This document shows positions 9,585 to 17,443 of a stretch of 64,000 nucleotides of DNA, one piece after another; position 1 is the stretch's first letter, and every line of letters starts with the position of its first letter. Under the pieces are notes generated by a model. The model had not been told where the DNA came from. It was given only the letters and a program-made list of their open reading frames with translations, and did not search any database. Source of the stretch: Leifsonia sp. EB41 (GTDB lineage Bacteria > Actinomycetota > Actinomycetes > Actinomycetales > Microbacteriaceae); the NCBI RefSeq assembly GCF_041262565.1, contig NZ_JBGCCJ010000001.1:1488001-1552000 (forward strand), written 5' to 3'. A program made the translations under genes and the position numbers.

Positions 9585-10489
9585 TCGGCCTCGTGGCGCG
9601 TTCGCGCGATCACGACGGGCACGCGGACGTTCAGCAGCACGTCGTGGCCGACCGAGCCGAGCATGACGCGCTTCGCGCCGTGGCGATCGCGGGTTCCCAC
9701 GATCAGCATTCTGCTGCCTTCCGCCGCCTCGACCAAGCCTCGGGCGGGCGCCGCCTCGATCACGTCGGCGCGGACGTCGATGCCGGGGCGGCGCTCGCGC
9801 GCGCTCTCCGCCGCCGCGTCCACGATCCGCTGCCTCCTGTCGTCGAGCGACACCTCCGGGACGAGGCCTGCGAGCAGGGGGTTCGCGGTGTAGCCGACGC
9901 AGACCAGGCGCAGGCCTTCGCCGAGCGCCGCAGCCTCGTCCGCGGCGAACGCGACGGCCGTCTCCGAGGGCGGCTTGCCGTCCACACCGGCCACGACGCC
10001 CGCCCCCGACCGTGCCCAGCCGTGCGGAACGACGGCGACCGAGCAGGCCGCGGTCGACGCGACGCGCAGGTGCAGCGAGCCGGCGAAGCCGCGGTCGCGC
10101 TGCGAACGCGAACGGGCGCCGACCACCAGGAGGTCGGCGCCGCGGGAGGCCGCCGTCAGTTCGGCGCCCACGTGCCCGTACAGGTATCGCGTCCCCACCT
10201 CGAGGCCGGAATGGCGCCTCGGCGCGGGCTCGGGACCGGTCAGTGCCGGCACCCTCGCCGAGGCGTCCTCTGCGATGCGGAGGGCGGCCTCCCGCTCGGT
10301 CCCCAGCAGCGACTTCGCCGCGAGGACGAGCAGGTCGCTCGGGCCGTCCGCGTCGTCCCCCCAGGAATGCTGGAGCACGAAGACGAGCTCCAACCGGGAG
10401 CCGTCGCGGACCGCGCGGCGCACCGCCCACTCCAGCGCCGCCCGGTGCTCGGCTTTGCCGTCGACCCCGACCATGATCGTCTCGGCCAT
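9581..10489 (-). CDS. Universal stress protein, tandem-domain
   Basis: A 302-residue protein with two universal stress protein domains (about 1-140 and 150-300). Domain 1 begins IMVGVDG and domain 2 VVAGVDG, and both end with a G-x2-G-like nucleotide-binding segment; the second (VGTRDRHGAKRVMLGSV) is the better match. Tandem USPs of this type are the commonest members of mycobacterial DosR regulons. It is the first gene of a two-gene unit with the P-type ATPase and is divergent from a flavodoxin gene, with a DosR-like box pair in the shared 124-bp promoter region. Confidence 0.92.
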   Translation of the reverse strand: MAETIMVGVDGKAEHRAALEWAVRRAVRDGSRLELVFVLQHSWGDDADGPSDLLVLAAKSLLGTEREAALRIAEDASARVPALTGPEPAPRRHSGLEVGTRYLYGHVGAELTAASRGADLLVVGARSRSQRDRGFAGSLHLRVASTAACSVAVVPHGWARSGAGVVAGVDGKPPSETAVAFAADEAAALGEGLRLVCVGYTANPLLAGLVPEVSLDDRRQRIVDAAAESARERRPGIDVRADVIEAAPARGLVEAAEGSRMLIVGTRDRHGAKRVMLGSVGHDVLLNVRVPVVIARTRHEAE

Positions 10490-10548
10490 CGCATCCTCCA
10501 GCCCTCAGGGAACGCGACGAGTGTCCCAACCTGTGCCGGCGTCGCCCA

Positions 10549-10578
10549 GTGCCGAAAGTCCCGCGTGACCTTCGGCCC
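10549..10578. promoter_or_regulatory. DosR-like box pair A (USP/P-ATPase and flavodoxin promoters)
   Basis: Two 14-bp elements, GTGCCGAAAGTCCC and GTGACCTTCGGCCC, start 16 bp apart. The second matches the mycobacterial DosR core GGGACTTTAGTCCC at 10 of 14 positions. The pair lies between divergent genes starting at 10489 (-) and 10614 (+), so it could serve both. The same arrangement recurs at 13055-13084. Confidence 0.75.
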
Positions 10579-10613
10579 TGCGCACCGCGCGCGACCCGCG
10601 CGAGGGTGGCGGC

Positions 10614-11168
10614 ATGAACGACACCACACCGGTCGCCCGCGCGGCCATCGTCTACGAGTCCATGTTCGGGAGCACCCGCCGCGTCGCGGAGGCTATCGCG
10701 GACGGGCTGCGACCGTTCGTGTCGGTGACTGTGATGAAGGTCAAGGACGCACCTGAGGCCTTCCCGGACATCGACCTCCTCCTCATCGGCGCGCCGACGC
10801 ACGTGCACTCGCTGAGCCGGCCGTCCACCCGGGTGGAGGCGGCGAAGTGGGGAGACGACCCCGAGCGCCGACTCACCCTCGAACCCGACGCCGAGGGCAT
10901 CGGCGTGCGCGAGTGGCTGGAGACCTGCGGCGGCACGCCTGCGCGATTCGCCGCGTTCGACACCCGCGCCGACATGACGGAGATCTTCAGCGGCTCGGCC
11001 GCCGCCGCCATCGACAAGCGCCTGCGCAGGCTCGGGTCGCACCGCCTGCTCGCCAAGCACAGCTTCCTGGTCGACAAGGACAGCGTGCTGGTGGCCGGAC
11101 AGCTCGACGACGCCCGCGAGTGGGGACGCACAATCGGCGAAACGCTGCGGACGACGGTCGCCGTCTGA
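10614..11168 (+). CDS. Flavodoxin-domain protein
   Basis: A 184-residue flavodoxin-like protein expected to bind FMN. The phosphate-binding loop is seen in YESMFGSTRRVAEAIADGL near residue 17, followed by LLLIGAPTHVHSLSRP near residue 60, the typical second FMN loop. The protein is longer than a minimal flavodoxin by an insert around residues 75-100. It would be a soluble electron carrier or quinone-reductase-like protein in the cytoplasm. The upstream DosR-like box pair suggests induction under low oxygen. Confidence 0.85.
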   Translation: MNDTTPVARAAIVYESMFGSTRRVAEAIADGLRPFVSVTVMKVKDAPEAFPDIDLLLIGAPTHVHSLSRPSTRVEAAKWGDDPERRLTLEPDAEGIGVREWLETCGGTPARFAAFDTRADMTEIFSGSAAAAIDKRLRRLGSHRLLAKHSFLVDKDSVLVAGQLDDAREWGRTIGETLRTTVAV

Positions 11169-11199
11169 GGCGGTCCCGGAGCGGCGGCCTCCGCTCAGC

Positions 11200-11661
11200 T
11201 CACGATCCGTGGATCACGAGCACCGGGCAGTCTGCGTGCTCCACCACCGACCGCGACACCGACCCCAGAAGCAGCCCGGTGAAGCCGCCGAGCCCGCGGC
11301 TGCCCACGATCAGCATCTCGGCGTCCTCCGCCCCCGCGATCAGCTGGCGCGCCGCCGACCCGGAGCGGACGACGGTCGAGTACCACGGCGGCACGGTGGC
11401 GCCGAAGACCTCGCGCGCGGCCTCCTCGGCGATGCTGTGCGCGTCCCGCTCGGGGTCCCAGCCGCCCATGACGTAGCCGGGCCAGGACGGCGGGTACTCC
11501 CACACCGTCACGCCGACGAGGTTGCAGCCCAGCCGTTCGGTCATCCGGGCGCCGCGGCGCAGCGCGGACAGCGACTCCGCGGAGCCGTCCAGTCCGACGA
11601 CGATGCGGCCGCCGGGGTGGATGCGGTCCTCGGACCCGCCGTCGAGGGACTCGTCGGTCAT
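11200..11661 (-). CDS. Universal stress protein, single-domain
   Basis: A 153-residue single-domain universal stress protein. The conserved start IVVGLDGSAES and the C-terminal ATP-binding motif VGSRGLGGFTGLLLGSVS (G-x2-G-x9-G-S) are both intact, so ATP binding is likely. The ATG at 11661 is chosen over an upstream extension because AAGGAAGAGC precedes it. It is the third gene of a minus-strand run (12093-13004, 11687-12106, 11200-11661) that starts from the divergent promoter with box pair B. It converges on the flavodoxin gene. Confidence 0.92.
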   Translation of the reverse strand: MTDESLDGGSEDRIHPGGRIVVGLDGSAESLSALRRGARMTERLGCNLVGVTVWEYPPSWPGYVMGGWDPERDAHSIAEEAAREVFGATVPPWYSTVVRSGSAARQLIAGAEDAEMLIVGSRGLGGFTGLLLGSVSRSVVEHADCPVLVIHGS

Positions 11662-11686
11662 GATGCTCTTCCTTCCGTGCGGAGGT

Positions 11687-12106
11687 TCACCAGCGCTCCG
11701 GCTCCGGCTCGCGCCGGAACCGCCGGCCGGACATCGAGTCGATGTCGATGTGGACGTAGCGGTACTTGAGGGTCGGGATCCACGGCTGCAACGGGGCCTT
11801 GTCTGCCTCGTCGATCTCCACCTGATGCTCGAGCTGCCTGGCATGGCCGTGGACGACGACGCTCCAGGCCTCGTCGTCGGTCCAGCCGTCGGTCTCGAAC
11901 GCCACCGTGTCGTGCACGGTCAGCTCCAGCAGCTTGGTGCCGGGCGCCGTCCGGATCAGGATGCTCGACCCGTCGGAGTAGAAGTTGACCGGGTAGATGT
12001 CCGGTTCTCCGCCCACGGCCGTCGCCAGCCTCCCGACCGTCGCGCCCTTCAGAACCTCCCGGCACTCGTCGCGGTCCAGCACCCGGACCGGGTCATCCGA
12101 TGACAT
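11687..12106 (-). CDS. Pyridoxamine-5'-phosphate-oxidase-fold flavin/heme-binding protein
   Basis: A 139-residue protein of the split-barrel pyridoxamine-phosphate-oxidase-like superfamily. The family's core is visible as VGRLATAVGGEPDIYPVNF (about residues 24-42) and WSVVVHGHA near residue 81. Relatives in mycobacterial DosR regulons bind F420, flavin or heme; which applies here cannot be decided from sequence. The start overlaps the upstream USP gene by 14 bases, so they are in one transcript. The downstream gene is another USP. Confidence 0.85.
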   Translation of the reverse strand: MSSDDPVRVLDRDECREVLKGATVGRLATAVGGEPDIYPVNFYSDGSSILIRTAPGTKLLELTVHDTVAFETDGWTDDEAWSVVVHGHARQLEHQVEIDEADKAPLQPWIPTLKYRYVHIDIDSMSGRRFRREPEPERW

Positions 12107-13004
12107 GGCTCTCTCCTTCCGTCTTCGGCTGCTCCGCCCGCGCGGCGGCGGCCGGGGCGTGCACCACGACCGTCGGCGAGGACAGGTTGAGCAGCACGTC
12201 GTACGCGACAGCGCCGAGGCTGCCGAGCTGCGCATGTGCCCGGCGCGAGTCCCCGATCACGAGGAGCTCCGCGCTGCGGGCCAGTTCGTTGAGGGCGGCG
12301 CCCGCCGGCCGGCGCACCACCCGGCTGCGGATGACGATGCCGGGCTGCCTCGCCCGCGCCCGCGAGACGGCCGCCGCGAGGAGACCCCGCGCCTCGTCGT
12401 CCCGCCGGAGCTGCCAGTCGCGCCTCTCCTCGGGCTCGTCGGGGTCGAAGGGGACGGACGTCTGGGATGAGCGGACGGTCATCAGCTCGCAGTGGTGGTC
12501 GCAGGCCAGGTCCGCTGCCAGGTCGACCGCCGCCTCCCCCGCCGGTGTGTCGTCGACGCCGACGATCACGCCACGCCGCATCCGCGACGCCGCCTCCGGG
12601 ATGATCGCGACCGGCCCGGTGGCGAGGTTCGCGAGCTGGAGGCTGCGCGAGCCGAACGCTCGCCCGTAGTGGAAGCCCGTCTTGTGGGTGCCGACGACGA
12701 TCATCGTCCCCTGGTCGCTGAACGAGGCGAGCTCTGCCATCGGGCTGCCTGTCCGGGTCTCGCCGTGGATCGGCACGTCCGCTCCGAGGGACCGCGCGTA
12801 GTCGACCTCCTGCCCCAGCCGTTTCCCCGCGTCCTGGTCGACCTCGTCGATGAGCAGCGCCCCCACTGCGCCCCATCCGTCGTCGGCGACGTGGACGAGC
12901 GTCACACCGAGTCCCCGCTCCCGCGCCCCCGCGACCGCCCACCGGATCGCGGCGCGGGCCGGCACCGAACCGTCGACACCGACGATGTACCTGCGGATCT
13001 CCAT
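12093..13004 (-). CDS. Universal stress protein, tandem-domain
   Basis: A 303-residue protein with two universal stress protein domains (YIVGVDGSVPAR at residue 7 and VIVGVDDTPAGE near residue 146). The first domain lacks a clear G-x2-G-x9-G motif; the second has a partial one, GDSRRAHAQLGSLG. A role in ATP-linked stress adaptation is inferred from the family. It is the first gene of a minus-strand operon, 50 bp from the edge of the DosR-like box pair B, which also faces the alcohol dehydrogenase gene on the other strand. Confidence 0.92.
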   Translation of the reverse strand: MEIRRYIVGVDGSVPARAAIRWAVAGARERGLGVTLVHVADDGWGAVGALLIDEVDQDAGKRLGQEVDYARSLGADVPIHGETRTGSPMAELASFSDQGTMIVVGTHKTGFHYGRAFGSRSLQLANLATGPVAIIPEAASRMRRGVIVGVDDTPAGEAAVDLAADLACDHHCELMTVRSSQTSVPFDPDEPEERRDWQLRRDDEARGLLAAAVSRARARQPGIVIRSRVVRRPAGAALNELARSAELLVIGDSRRAHAQLGSLGAVAYDVLLNLSSPTVVVHAPAAAARAEQPKTEGESHVIG

Positions 13005-13054
13005 GGTGAGGCACCTCCGTCTGCAGTCTGCTCACCCGGCACGGGCGGCCCGAA

Positions 13055-13084
13055 GGGCCATAAGTCCCGTGGGACCTTCGGCCC
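13055..13084. promoter_or_regulatory. DosR-like box pair B (divergent USP and adh promoters)
   Basis: Two 14-bp elements, GGGCCATAAGTCCC and GGGACCTTCGGCCC, start 16 bp apart, as in pair A. The second matches the mycobacterial DosR core GGGACTTTAGTCCC at 11 of 14 positions. It lies between 13004 (-) and 13136 (+). The rightward operon ends with the sensor kinase and response regulator, so this site would make the system self-regulating. Confidence 0.8.
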
Positions 13085-13135
13085 GCCCGGCAGGCGCCAG
13101 CGGCGCTTGACTCGGTGGCGGATGGGAGGCACGCG

Positions 13136-14137
13136 ATGGCGGTGATGAGAGCGTGGCGCACCACGGGAACGAGCGGAGGGCTCGAGGCGGTCGATGCCAC
13201 GGTGCCGGAGCCGGCGTCGGACGAGGTGCTGGTCGAGGTGGAAGTGTGCGGGATCTGCCGCACCGATCTCCACGTGATCGACCACGAGATCCCCGTGCAC
13301 CGCCCGCTGGTGACACCCGGGCACCAGGCGATCGGCACGGTGGTCGACGTCGGCGACGCTGTGACATCGCTGGAGCCGGGAGCCCGCGTCGGCGTCGCCT
13401 GGCTGCGGCGCACCTGCGGCGAGTGTGCCTTCTGCCGGCGGGGTGCGGAGAACCTGTGCCCGAATTCGGAGTACACGGGCTGGGACGCCGACGGCGGTTT
13501 TGCCGACTACCTGGTGGCGCCGGCCGCATATGTCTATCCGATCGCGGCGGACGCCGACGCGCTGGAGACGGCGCCGCTTCTCTGCGCGGGGATCATCGGC
13601 TACCGCGCGCTCCGGCGGGCGCAGCTCCCACCGGGCGGCGTCCTCGGCATCTATGGGTTCGGGTCGAGCGCGCACGTGACGGCGCAACTCGCCATGGCGG
13701 GCGGCGCGCGGGTGTTCGCGATGACACGCGGCGTGCAGAACCGCCAGCTAGCCCGGGAGCTCGGCGCCGGCTTCGTCGGCGAGGAGGACGAGGAGCCGCC
13801 CGAGCCGCTGGACGCCGCGATCGTGTTCGCTCCGGCGGGCGGGCTCGTCCCGGTCGCACTGCGGGCCACGGCGAGCGGCGGCACCGTCGTGCTGGCCGGC
13901 ATCGAGATGTCCGACCTCGCGCCGCTCTCGTACACGGAGTCGCTGTTCCGCGAGCGCGACCTGCGCACCGTCACGGCGAACACCCGGGAGGACGGCGCGC
14001 GCTTCCTCGCGCTCGCACGGAACCTCCGGCTCAGGCCGACCGTGACGGCGGTTCCGTTCGACGGGCTGGCGGGTGCGATCGACGATCTGCGCCGCGGCAG
14101 GACCGGCGGCTCGCTGGTGCTGCGAGTCGCGGGGTAG
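13136..14137 (+). CDS. Zinc-dependent alcohol dehydrogenase
   Basis: A 333-residue medium-chain, zinc-dependent alcohol dehydrogenase-like protein. The catalytic zinc ligands are seen in CGICRTDLH and GHQAIG, the structural zinc cysteines in CGECAFCRRGAENLC, and the NAD(P) loop in IYGFGSSAH near residue 178. It would oxidise an alcohol or reduce an aldehyde in the cytoplasm. The ATG at 13136 is chosen because GGGAGG precedes it by 6 bases; a second ATG follows at 13145. It is the first gene of a rightward run that continues through a USP to the kinase and regulator. Confidence 0.9.
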   Translation: MAVMRAWRTTGTSGGLEAVDATVPEPASDEVLVEVEVCGICRTDLHVIDHEIPVHRPLVTPGHQAIGTVVDVGDAVTSLEPGARVGVAWLRRTCGECAFCRRGAENLCPNSEYTGWDADGGFADYLVAPAAYVYPIAADADALETAPLLCAGIIGYRALRRAQLPPGGVLGIYGFGSSAHVTAQLAMAGGARVFAMTRGVQNRQLARELGAGFVGEEDEEPPEPLDAAIVFAPAGGLVPVALRATASGGTVVLAGIEMSDLAPLSYTESLFRERDLRTVTANTREDGARFLALARNLRLRPTVTAVPFDGLAGAIDDLRRGRTGGSLVLRVAG

Positions 14138-14152
14138 GAAGGGAGAGGGACG

Positions 14153-15052
14153 ATGACCGACCGGACGATGGTCTGCTGGGACGGCTCTGCAGCGGCGGAG
14201 GCGGCCCTCGCCTGGGCGCTTCGCCGCGCGCGTGCCGAGGGCTCGACGATCGAGCTCGTCGACGTCGTCGACGTCGGCGACTTCCTGGGTGACGACGGCG
14301 CCCTCGACCGGGCGACCGAACAGGAGGAGGACCGGCTCGACTCCCGGGTGGAGGAGCTCGCAGACTCGCATCCCGGCGTCGTGTCCGGAGCGCAGCGGCT
14401 CGTCGGCGATCCGTTCGACCTGCTGACCGGTCAGACCCGCTCGGACACCCTCGTCGTGGTCGGCACACGGCACCGGATCGGGCCGCGCGTCCGCTACGGC
14501 TGGTCGCTCGGATCGCGGCTCGCGACGGCGGCCGCCGGTCCGGTGGCCGTGGTCCCGGTCGAAGAGCCCGAGGCCGCGGAGGCCCGGACGGGCGTCGTGG
14601 TGGGAGTGGACGGCTCCGAGGTGGGCAGGCTCGCCCTGGAGTTCGCGGCGCGAGAAGCCGAGGACCTGCGCCAGCGGCTGACGATCGTGCACTGCTGGGT
14701 GGCGCCGCTGTCCGAGCAGCCGCTGATCGTCCCCGACGACGAGTTCGTCACCTCGCAGGAGAGCGAACGGCAGGACCTGCTCGACGACCACGTGCGAACA
14801 GTGCGCGCCGCGCACCCCGACGTCGTCGTGCACGCGGTCCTGCTCCGCCAGAACCCGATCTCGGGGCTCCGCGTCCAGTCGGAGCACGCGTCGATGCTCG
14901 TCGTCGGCAGCCGGCGGCTCACCGGCTGGAAGCGCGCGTGGCTGGGCTCGGTCTCCCACGGCCTCGTCCTCGACCTCGCCGCTCCCACCATCGTGGTCGG
15001 TCAGGACACACAGGTGTACGCGACGCCGCGGGAAGCTACACTCGGCGCGTGA
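14153..15052 (+). CDS. Universal stress protein, tandem-domain
   Basis: A 299-residue tandem universal stress protein. Domain 2 begins VVVGVDGSEVGR near residue 144 and ends with VGSRRLTGWKRAWLGSVS, a good nucleotide-binding motif. Domain 1 (TMVCWDGSAA at residue 4) is more divergent, and its first strand has Trp where the family usually has Asp-rich VGVDGS. GAAGGGAGAGGG lies before the ATG. It follows the alcohol dehydrogenase gene by 15 bases and precedes the sensor kinase, separated by a hairpin. Confidence 0.92.
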   Translation: MTDRTMVCWDGSAAAEAALAWALRRARAEGSTIELVDVVDVGDFLGDDGALDRATEQEEDRLDSRVEELADSHPGVVSGAQRLVGDPFDLLTGQTRSDTLVVVGTRHRIGPRVRYGWSLGSRLATAAAGPVAVVPVEEPEAAEARTGVVVGVDGSEVGRLALEFAAREAEDLRQRLTIVHCWVAPLSEQPLIVPDDEFVTSQESERQDLLDDHVRTVRAAHPDVVVHAVLLRQNPISGLRVQSEHASMLVVGSRRLTGWKRAWLGSVSHGLVLDLAAPTIVVGQDTQVYATPREATLGA

Positions 15053-15056
15053 GCTC

Positions 15057-15076
15057 ACGGGCCGTTCACGGCCCGT
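15057..15076. terminator. Hairpin between USP and sensor-kinase genes
   Basis: ACGGGCCGT-TC-ACGGCCCGT is a perfect 9-bp inverted repeat starting 4 bases after the USP stop and ending 18 bases before the kinase ribosome-binding site. No T-run follows. It could be a weak terminator or attenuator lowering kinase expression relative to the stress genes. Confidence 0.55.
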
Positions 15077-15109
15077 AGCCCGCTTCCCGCTGCCGAGAGG
15101 AGGCGCGCC

Positions 15110-16798
15110 ATCCCGAGCGATGAGCCGATCACCTTCCCCGACGCGCCCCGGGCCGAACTCGACCGTGCCCTCGGCGAGCTGGTGGAGCAGGCACGGAAGG
15201 TGCTGGACACCCAAGGCAGGCTGCGCGCCCTCGTCCGGGCGAACCGGGCAGTGGTGTCGCACCTGGAGCTGCCGGTGGTGCTGCGGACAATCATCGAGTC
15301 GGCCGTCGAACTGGTCGGCGCGCGGTACGGCGCCCTCGGGGTGATCGCCGAGGGCGGCGGCCTGGAGCAGTTCATCCACGTCGGGATGTCGGACGACGCG
15401 GTGACACGAATCGGCCACTTGCCGGAGGGGCACGGGCTCCTCGGCGCCCTCATCGACGATCCGCGCCCGATCCGTCTCGACTCGATCGCCGACGACCCGA
15501 GGTCCTCCGGCTTCCCGGTGGGCCACCCGCCGATGACGGCGTTCCTCGGCCTCCCGATCACCGTGCGCGACGCGGTCTACGGCAACCTCTACCTGACCGA
15601 CCCCGTCGCCGGCGGGTTCACCGAGGACGACGAGCAGCTCGTCAAAGCGCTGGCCGCCAACGCCGGCTTCGCGATCGACAACGCCCGCCTGTTCGCCGAG
15701 ACCGTCGCACGGCAGGCCTGGAGCGCGTCCGCCGCCGAGCTGACAGCCAGCATCCTCGGGAGCGAGGCGGAGCAGTCGCACGAGGAGCTGGCGACCCGCA
15801 CGGCGACGCTGGTCGGGGCTCGCGCGGTGCTCGTCATCGGCGTCGATGTCCACGACGACGCGTTCCGCGTGCTCGGAGCGAGCGGCGCCTCCTGCGAACT
15901 CGACCCGACGGAGACGACGAACGAGAGGATCCGCAGCGCGATCGAAGGGGCGCAGCCCACGCGGCTCGACGAGCTGAGCGGCATCCGGCTCCCGGACGGT
16001 CGCAGCTCGGGACCCGCGCTCGTCATCCCGTTCGACGGGAAGACGGGCGACCCCGAGGTGCTGATCGCCGTCCGCGCGATCGGCGACCCCGCCTTCTCCG
16101 CGTTCGACCTGGAGAGGACCGTGACGTTCTCGCGCCAGGGCGCCCTGGCGATGGAGCTGGCCGCGGCCCGCGCCGACCGCGAGCGGGTGGTGCTCCTCGA
16201 GGATCGGGCGCGGATCGCCCGAGACCTGCACGACCATGTCATCCAGCAGCTCTTCGGCGCGGGGCTGGAACTGCAGAGCGTCCAGTCCGAGCTCGGACCC
16301 GGGAGGCTGGCCGACCGGATCGACGGCACCGTGAAGTCGCTGGACGACGCGATCGCGCAGATCCGCACCGCGATCTTCTCCCTGTCGCGTCAGCAGGGAC
16401 CGGCCGAGAGCCTCCGGCACCGGCTGCTCGACATCGTGCAGGAGGTCGGCGAGGCCCTGCCGCGGCCGGCGACGGTCTCCTTCTCCGGCCCCGTCGACCT
16501 GGTGTCCGACGCCGCGCTCGCCGACGATGTCGCGGCGTTCGTGCGGGAGGGACTGACCAACGTGGTCCGGCACGCGGGGGCCGGCACCGCCACGGTCGAG
16601 GTCGTGGCGTCAGCGGACGAACTCACGGTCGACGTGGCGGACGACGGCACCGGGATGGGCGGGACGAGCAGGCGCAGCGGGCTCGCCAACCTGTCCGAGC
16701 GCGCGGAGCGTCGCGCCGGCGTGCTCGATGTCGAGTCGACCCCCCGGGGGACGCGGTTGCGGCTCCGCCTGCCCGTGACCGTCGAGACCGTCCGATGA
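15110..16798 (+). CDS. DevS/DosT-like GAF-domain histidine kinase (probable ATC start)
   Basis: A 562-residue cytosolic sensor kinase when started at 15110. It has GAF-A (about 45-190), GAF-B (about 205-355), a HisKA_3 dimerisation domain with phospho-acceptor His374 (RDLHDHVIQQLF) and an HATPase domain with GLANLSERA. GAF-A carries GFPVGHPPMTAFLG; its His139 matches the haem-ligand histidine of mycobacterial DevS/DosT, so O2/NO/CO sensing is likely. No ATG, GTG or TTG lies near the good ribosome-binding site GAGAGGAGG; an ATC sits 6 bases after it. The next standard start, GTG at 15182, lacks a ribosome-binding site and cuts into residues alignable with DevS. The stop overlaps the regulator gene (ATGA). 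Confidence 0.88.
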   Translation: MPSDEPITFPDAPRAELDRALGELVEQARKVLDTQGRLRALVRANRAVVSHLELPVVLRTIIESAVELVGARYGALGVIAEGGGLEQFIHVGMSDDAVTRIGHLPEGHGLLGALIDDPRPIRLDSIADDPRSSGFPVGHPPMTAFLGLPITVRDAVYGNLYLTDPVAGGFTEDDEQLVKALAANAGFAIDNARLFAETVARQAWSASAAELTASILGSEAEQSHEELATRTATLVGARAVLVIGVDVHDDAFRVLGASGASCELDPTETTNERIRSAIEGAQPTRLDELSGIRLPDGRSSGPALVIPFDGKTGDPEVLIAVRAIGDPAFSAFDLERTVTFSRQGALAMELAAARADRERVVLLEDRARIARDLHDHVIQQLFGAGLELQSVQSELGPGRLADRIDGTVKSLDDAIAQIRTAIFSLSRQQGPAESLRHRLLDIVQEVGEALPRPATVSFSGPVDLVSDAALADDVAAFVREGLTNVVRHAGAGTATVEVVASADELTVDVADDGTGMGGTSRRSGLANLSERAERRAGVLDVESTPRGTRLRLRLPVTVETVR

Positions 16799-17439
16799 GC
16801 GCGCCACCGATCCGCGTCTTCCTCGCGGACGATCACGAGATCGTCCGCCGCGGCGTGGCCGCCCTGATCGACGGCCAGGACGATATGGAGGTCGTCGGCG
16901 AGGCGGCGACGGCCGCTCAGGCGCGCGCCAGGATCCTCGCCGTGCGGCCCGATGTCGCCGTGCTCGATGTCCGGCTGCCCGACGGCAGCGGCATCGACGT
17001 CTGCCGTGCCGTCAAGCAGGCGGAGCCGGGCATCCGCTGCCTGATGCTCACCGCCTACGACGACGAGGACGCGCTGCGCAGCGCGATCATCGCCGGCGCC
17101 GACGGCTACGTCGTCAAGGACATCCGCGCGAGCACTCTGCTGGACGATGTCCGCGCGGCCCACCGCGGAAACCGCCTTATCGACCCGCGCGTCGCGTCGC
17201 GCGTCTCGGCGACCCTGCGCGAGCCCGCCGACGACCCGCGGTTCGCCTCGCTCGGCCTCCGGGAGCGGCAGGTCCTCGCTCTCATCGCCGACGGGCGGAC
17301 CAACCGCCAGATCGCCGAGCAGTTGGGACTGGCCGAGAAGACGGTCAAGAACTATGTGAGCTCGCTGCTGGCGAAGCTGGGCCTGGAGCGGCGCACGCAG
17401 GCCGCTGTGCTCCACCTCGAGCACCGCGGCCACGGCTGA
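16795..17439 (+). CDS. DevR/DosR-like response regulator
   Basis: A 214-residue NarL/LuxR-type regulator. The receiver domain has the acidic pocket (ADDHE) and phospho-acceptor Asp58 (VLDVRLPDG); the C-terminal helix-turn-helix reads LAEKTVKNYVSSLLAKLG. This recognition segment is nearly identical to that of Mycobacterium tuberculosis DevR, and the residues equal to its DNA-contacting Lys179, Lys182 and Asn183 are kept as Lys182, Lys185 and Asn186. Binding to the DosR-like boxes found in this island is therefore likely. It is the last gene of the rightward operon, overlapping the kinase by 4 bases, and converges on a USP gene. Confidence 0.92.
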   Translation: MSAPPIRVFLADDHEIVRRGVAALIDGQDDMEVVGEAATAAQARARILAVRPDVAVLDVRLPDGSGIDVCRAVKQAEPGIRCLMLTAYDDEDALRSAIIAGADGYVVKDIRASTLLDDVRAAHRGNRLIDPRVASRVSATLREPADDPRFASLGLRERQVLALIADGRTNRQIAEQLGLAEKTVKNYVSSLLAKLGLERRTQAAVLHLEHRGHG

Positions 17440-17443
17440 CCTC

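Noticed and set aside
6942-11060. One 1372-residue minus-strand protein covering the P-type ATPase and USP region
   Set aside because: The part beyond 9584 is a shadow of the USP and flavodoxin genes. The real ATPase starts at GTG 9584, which overlaps the USP stop.
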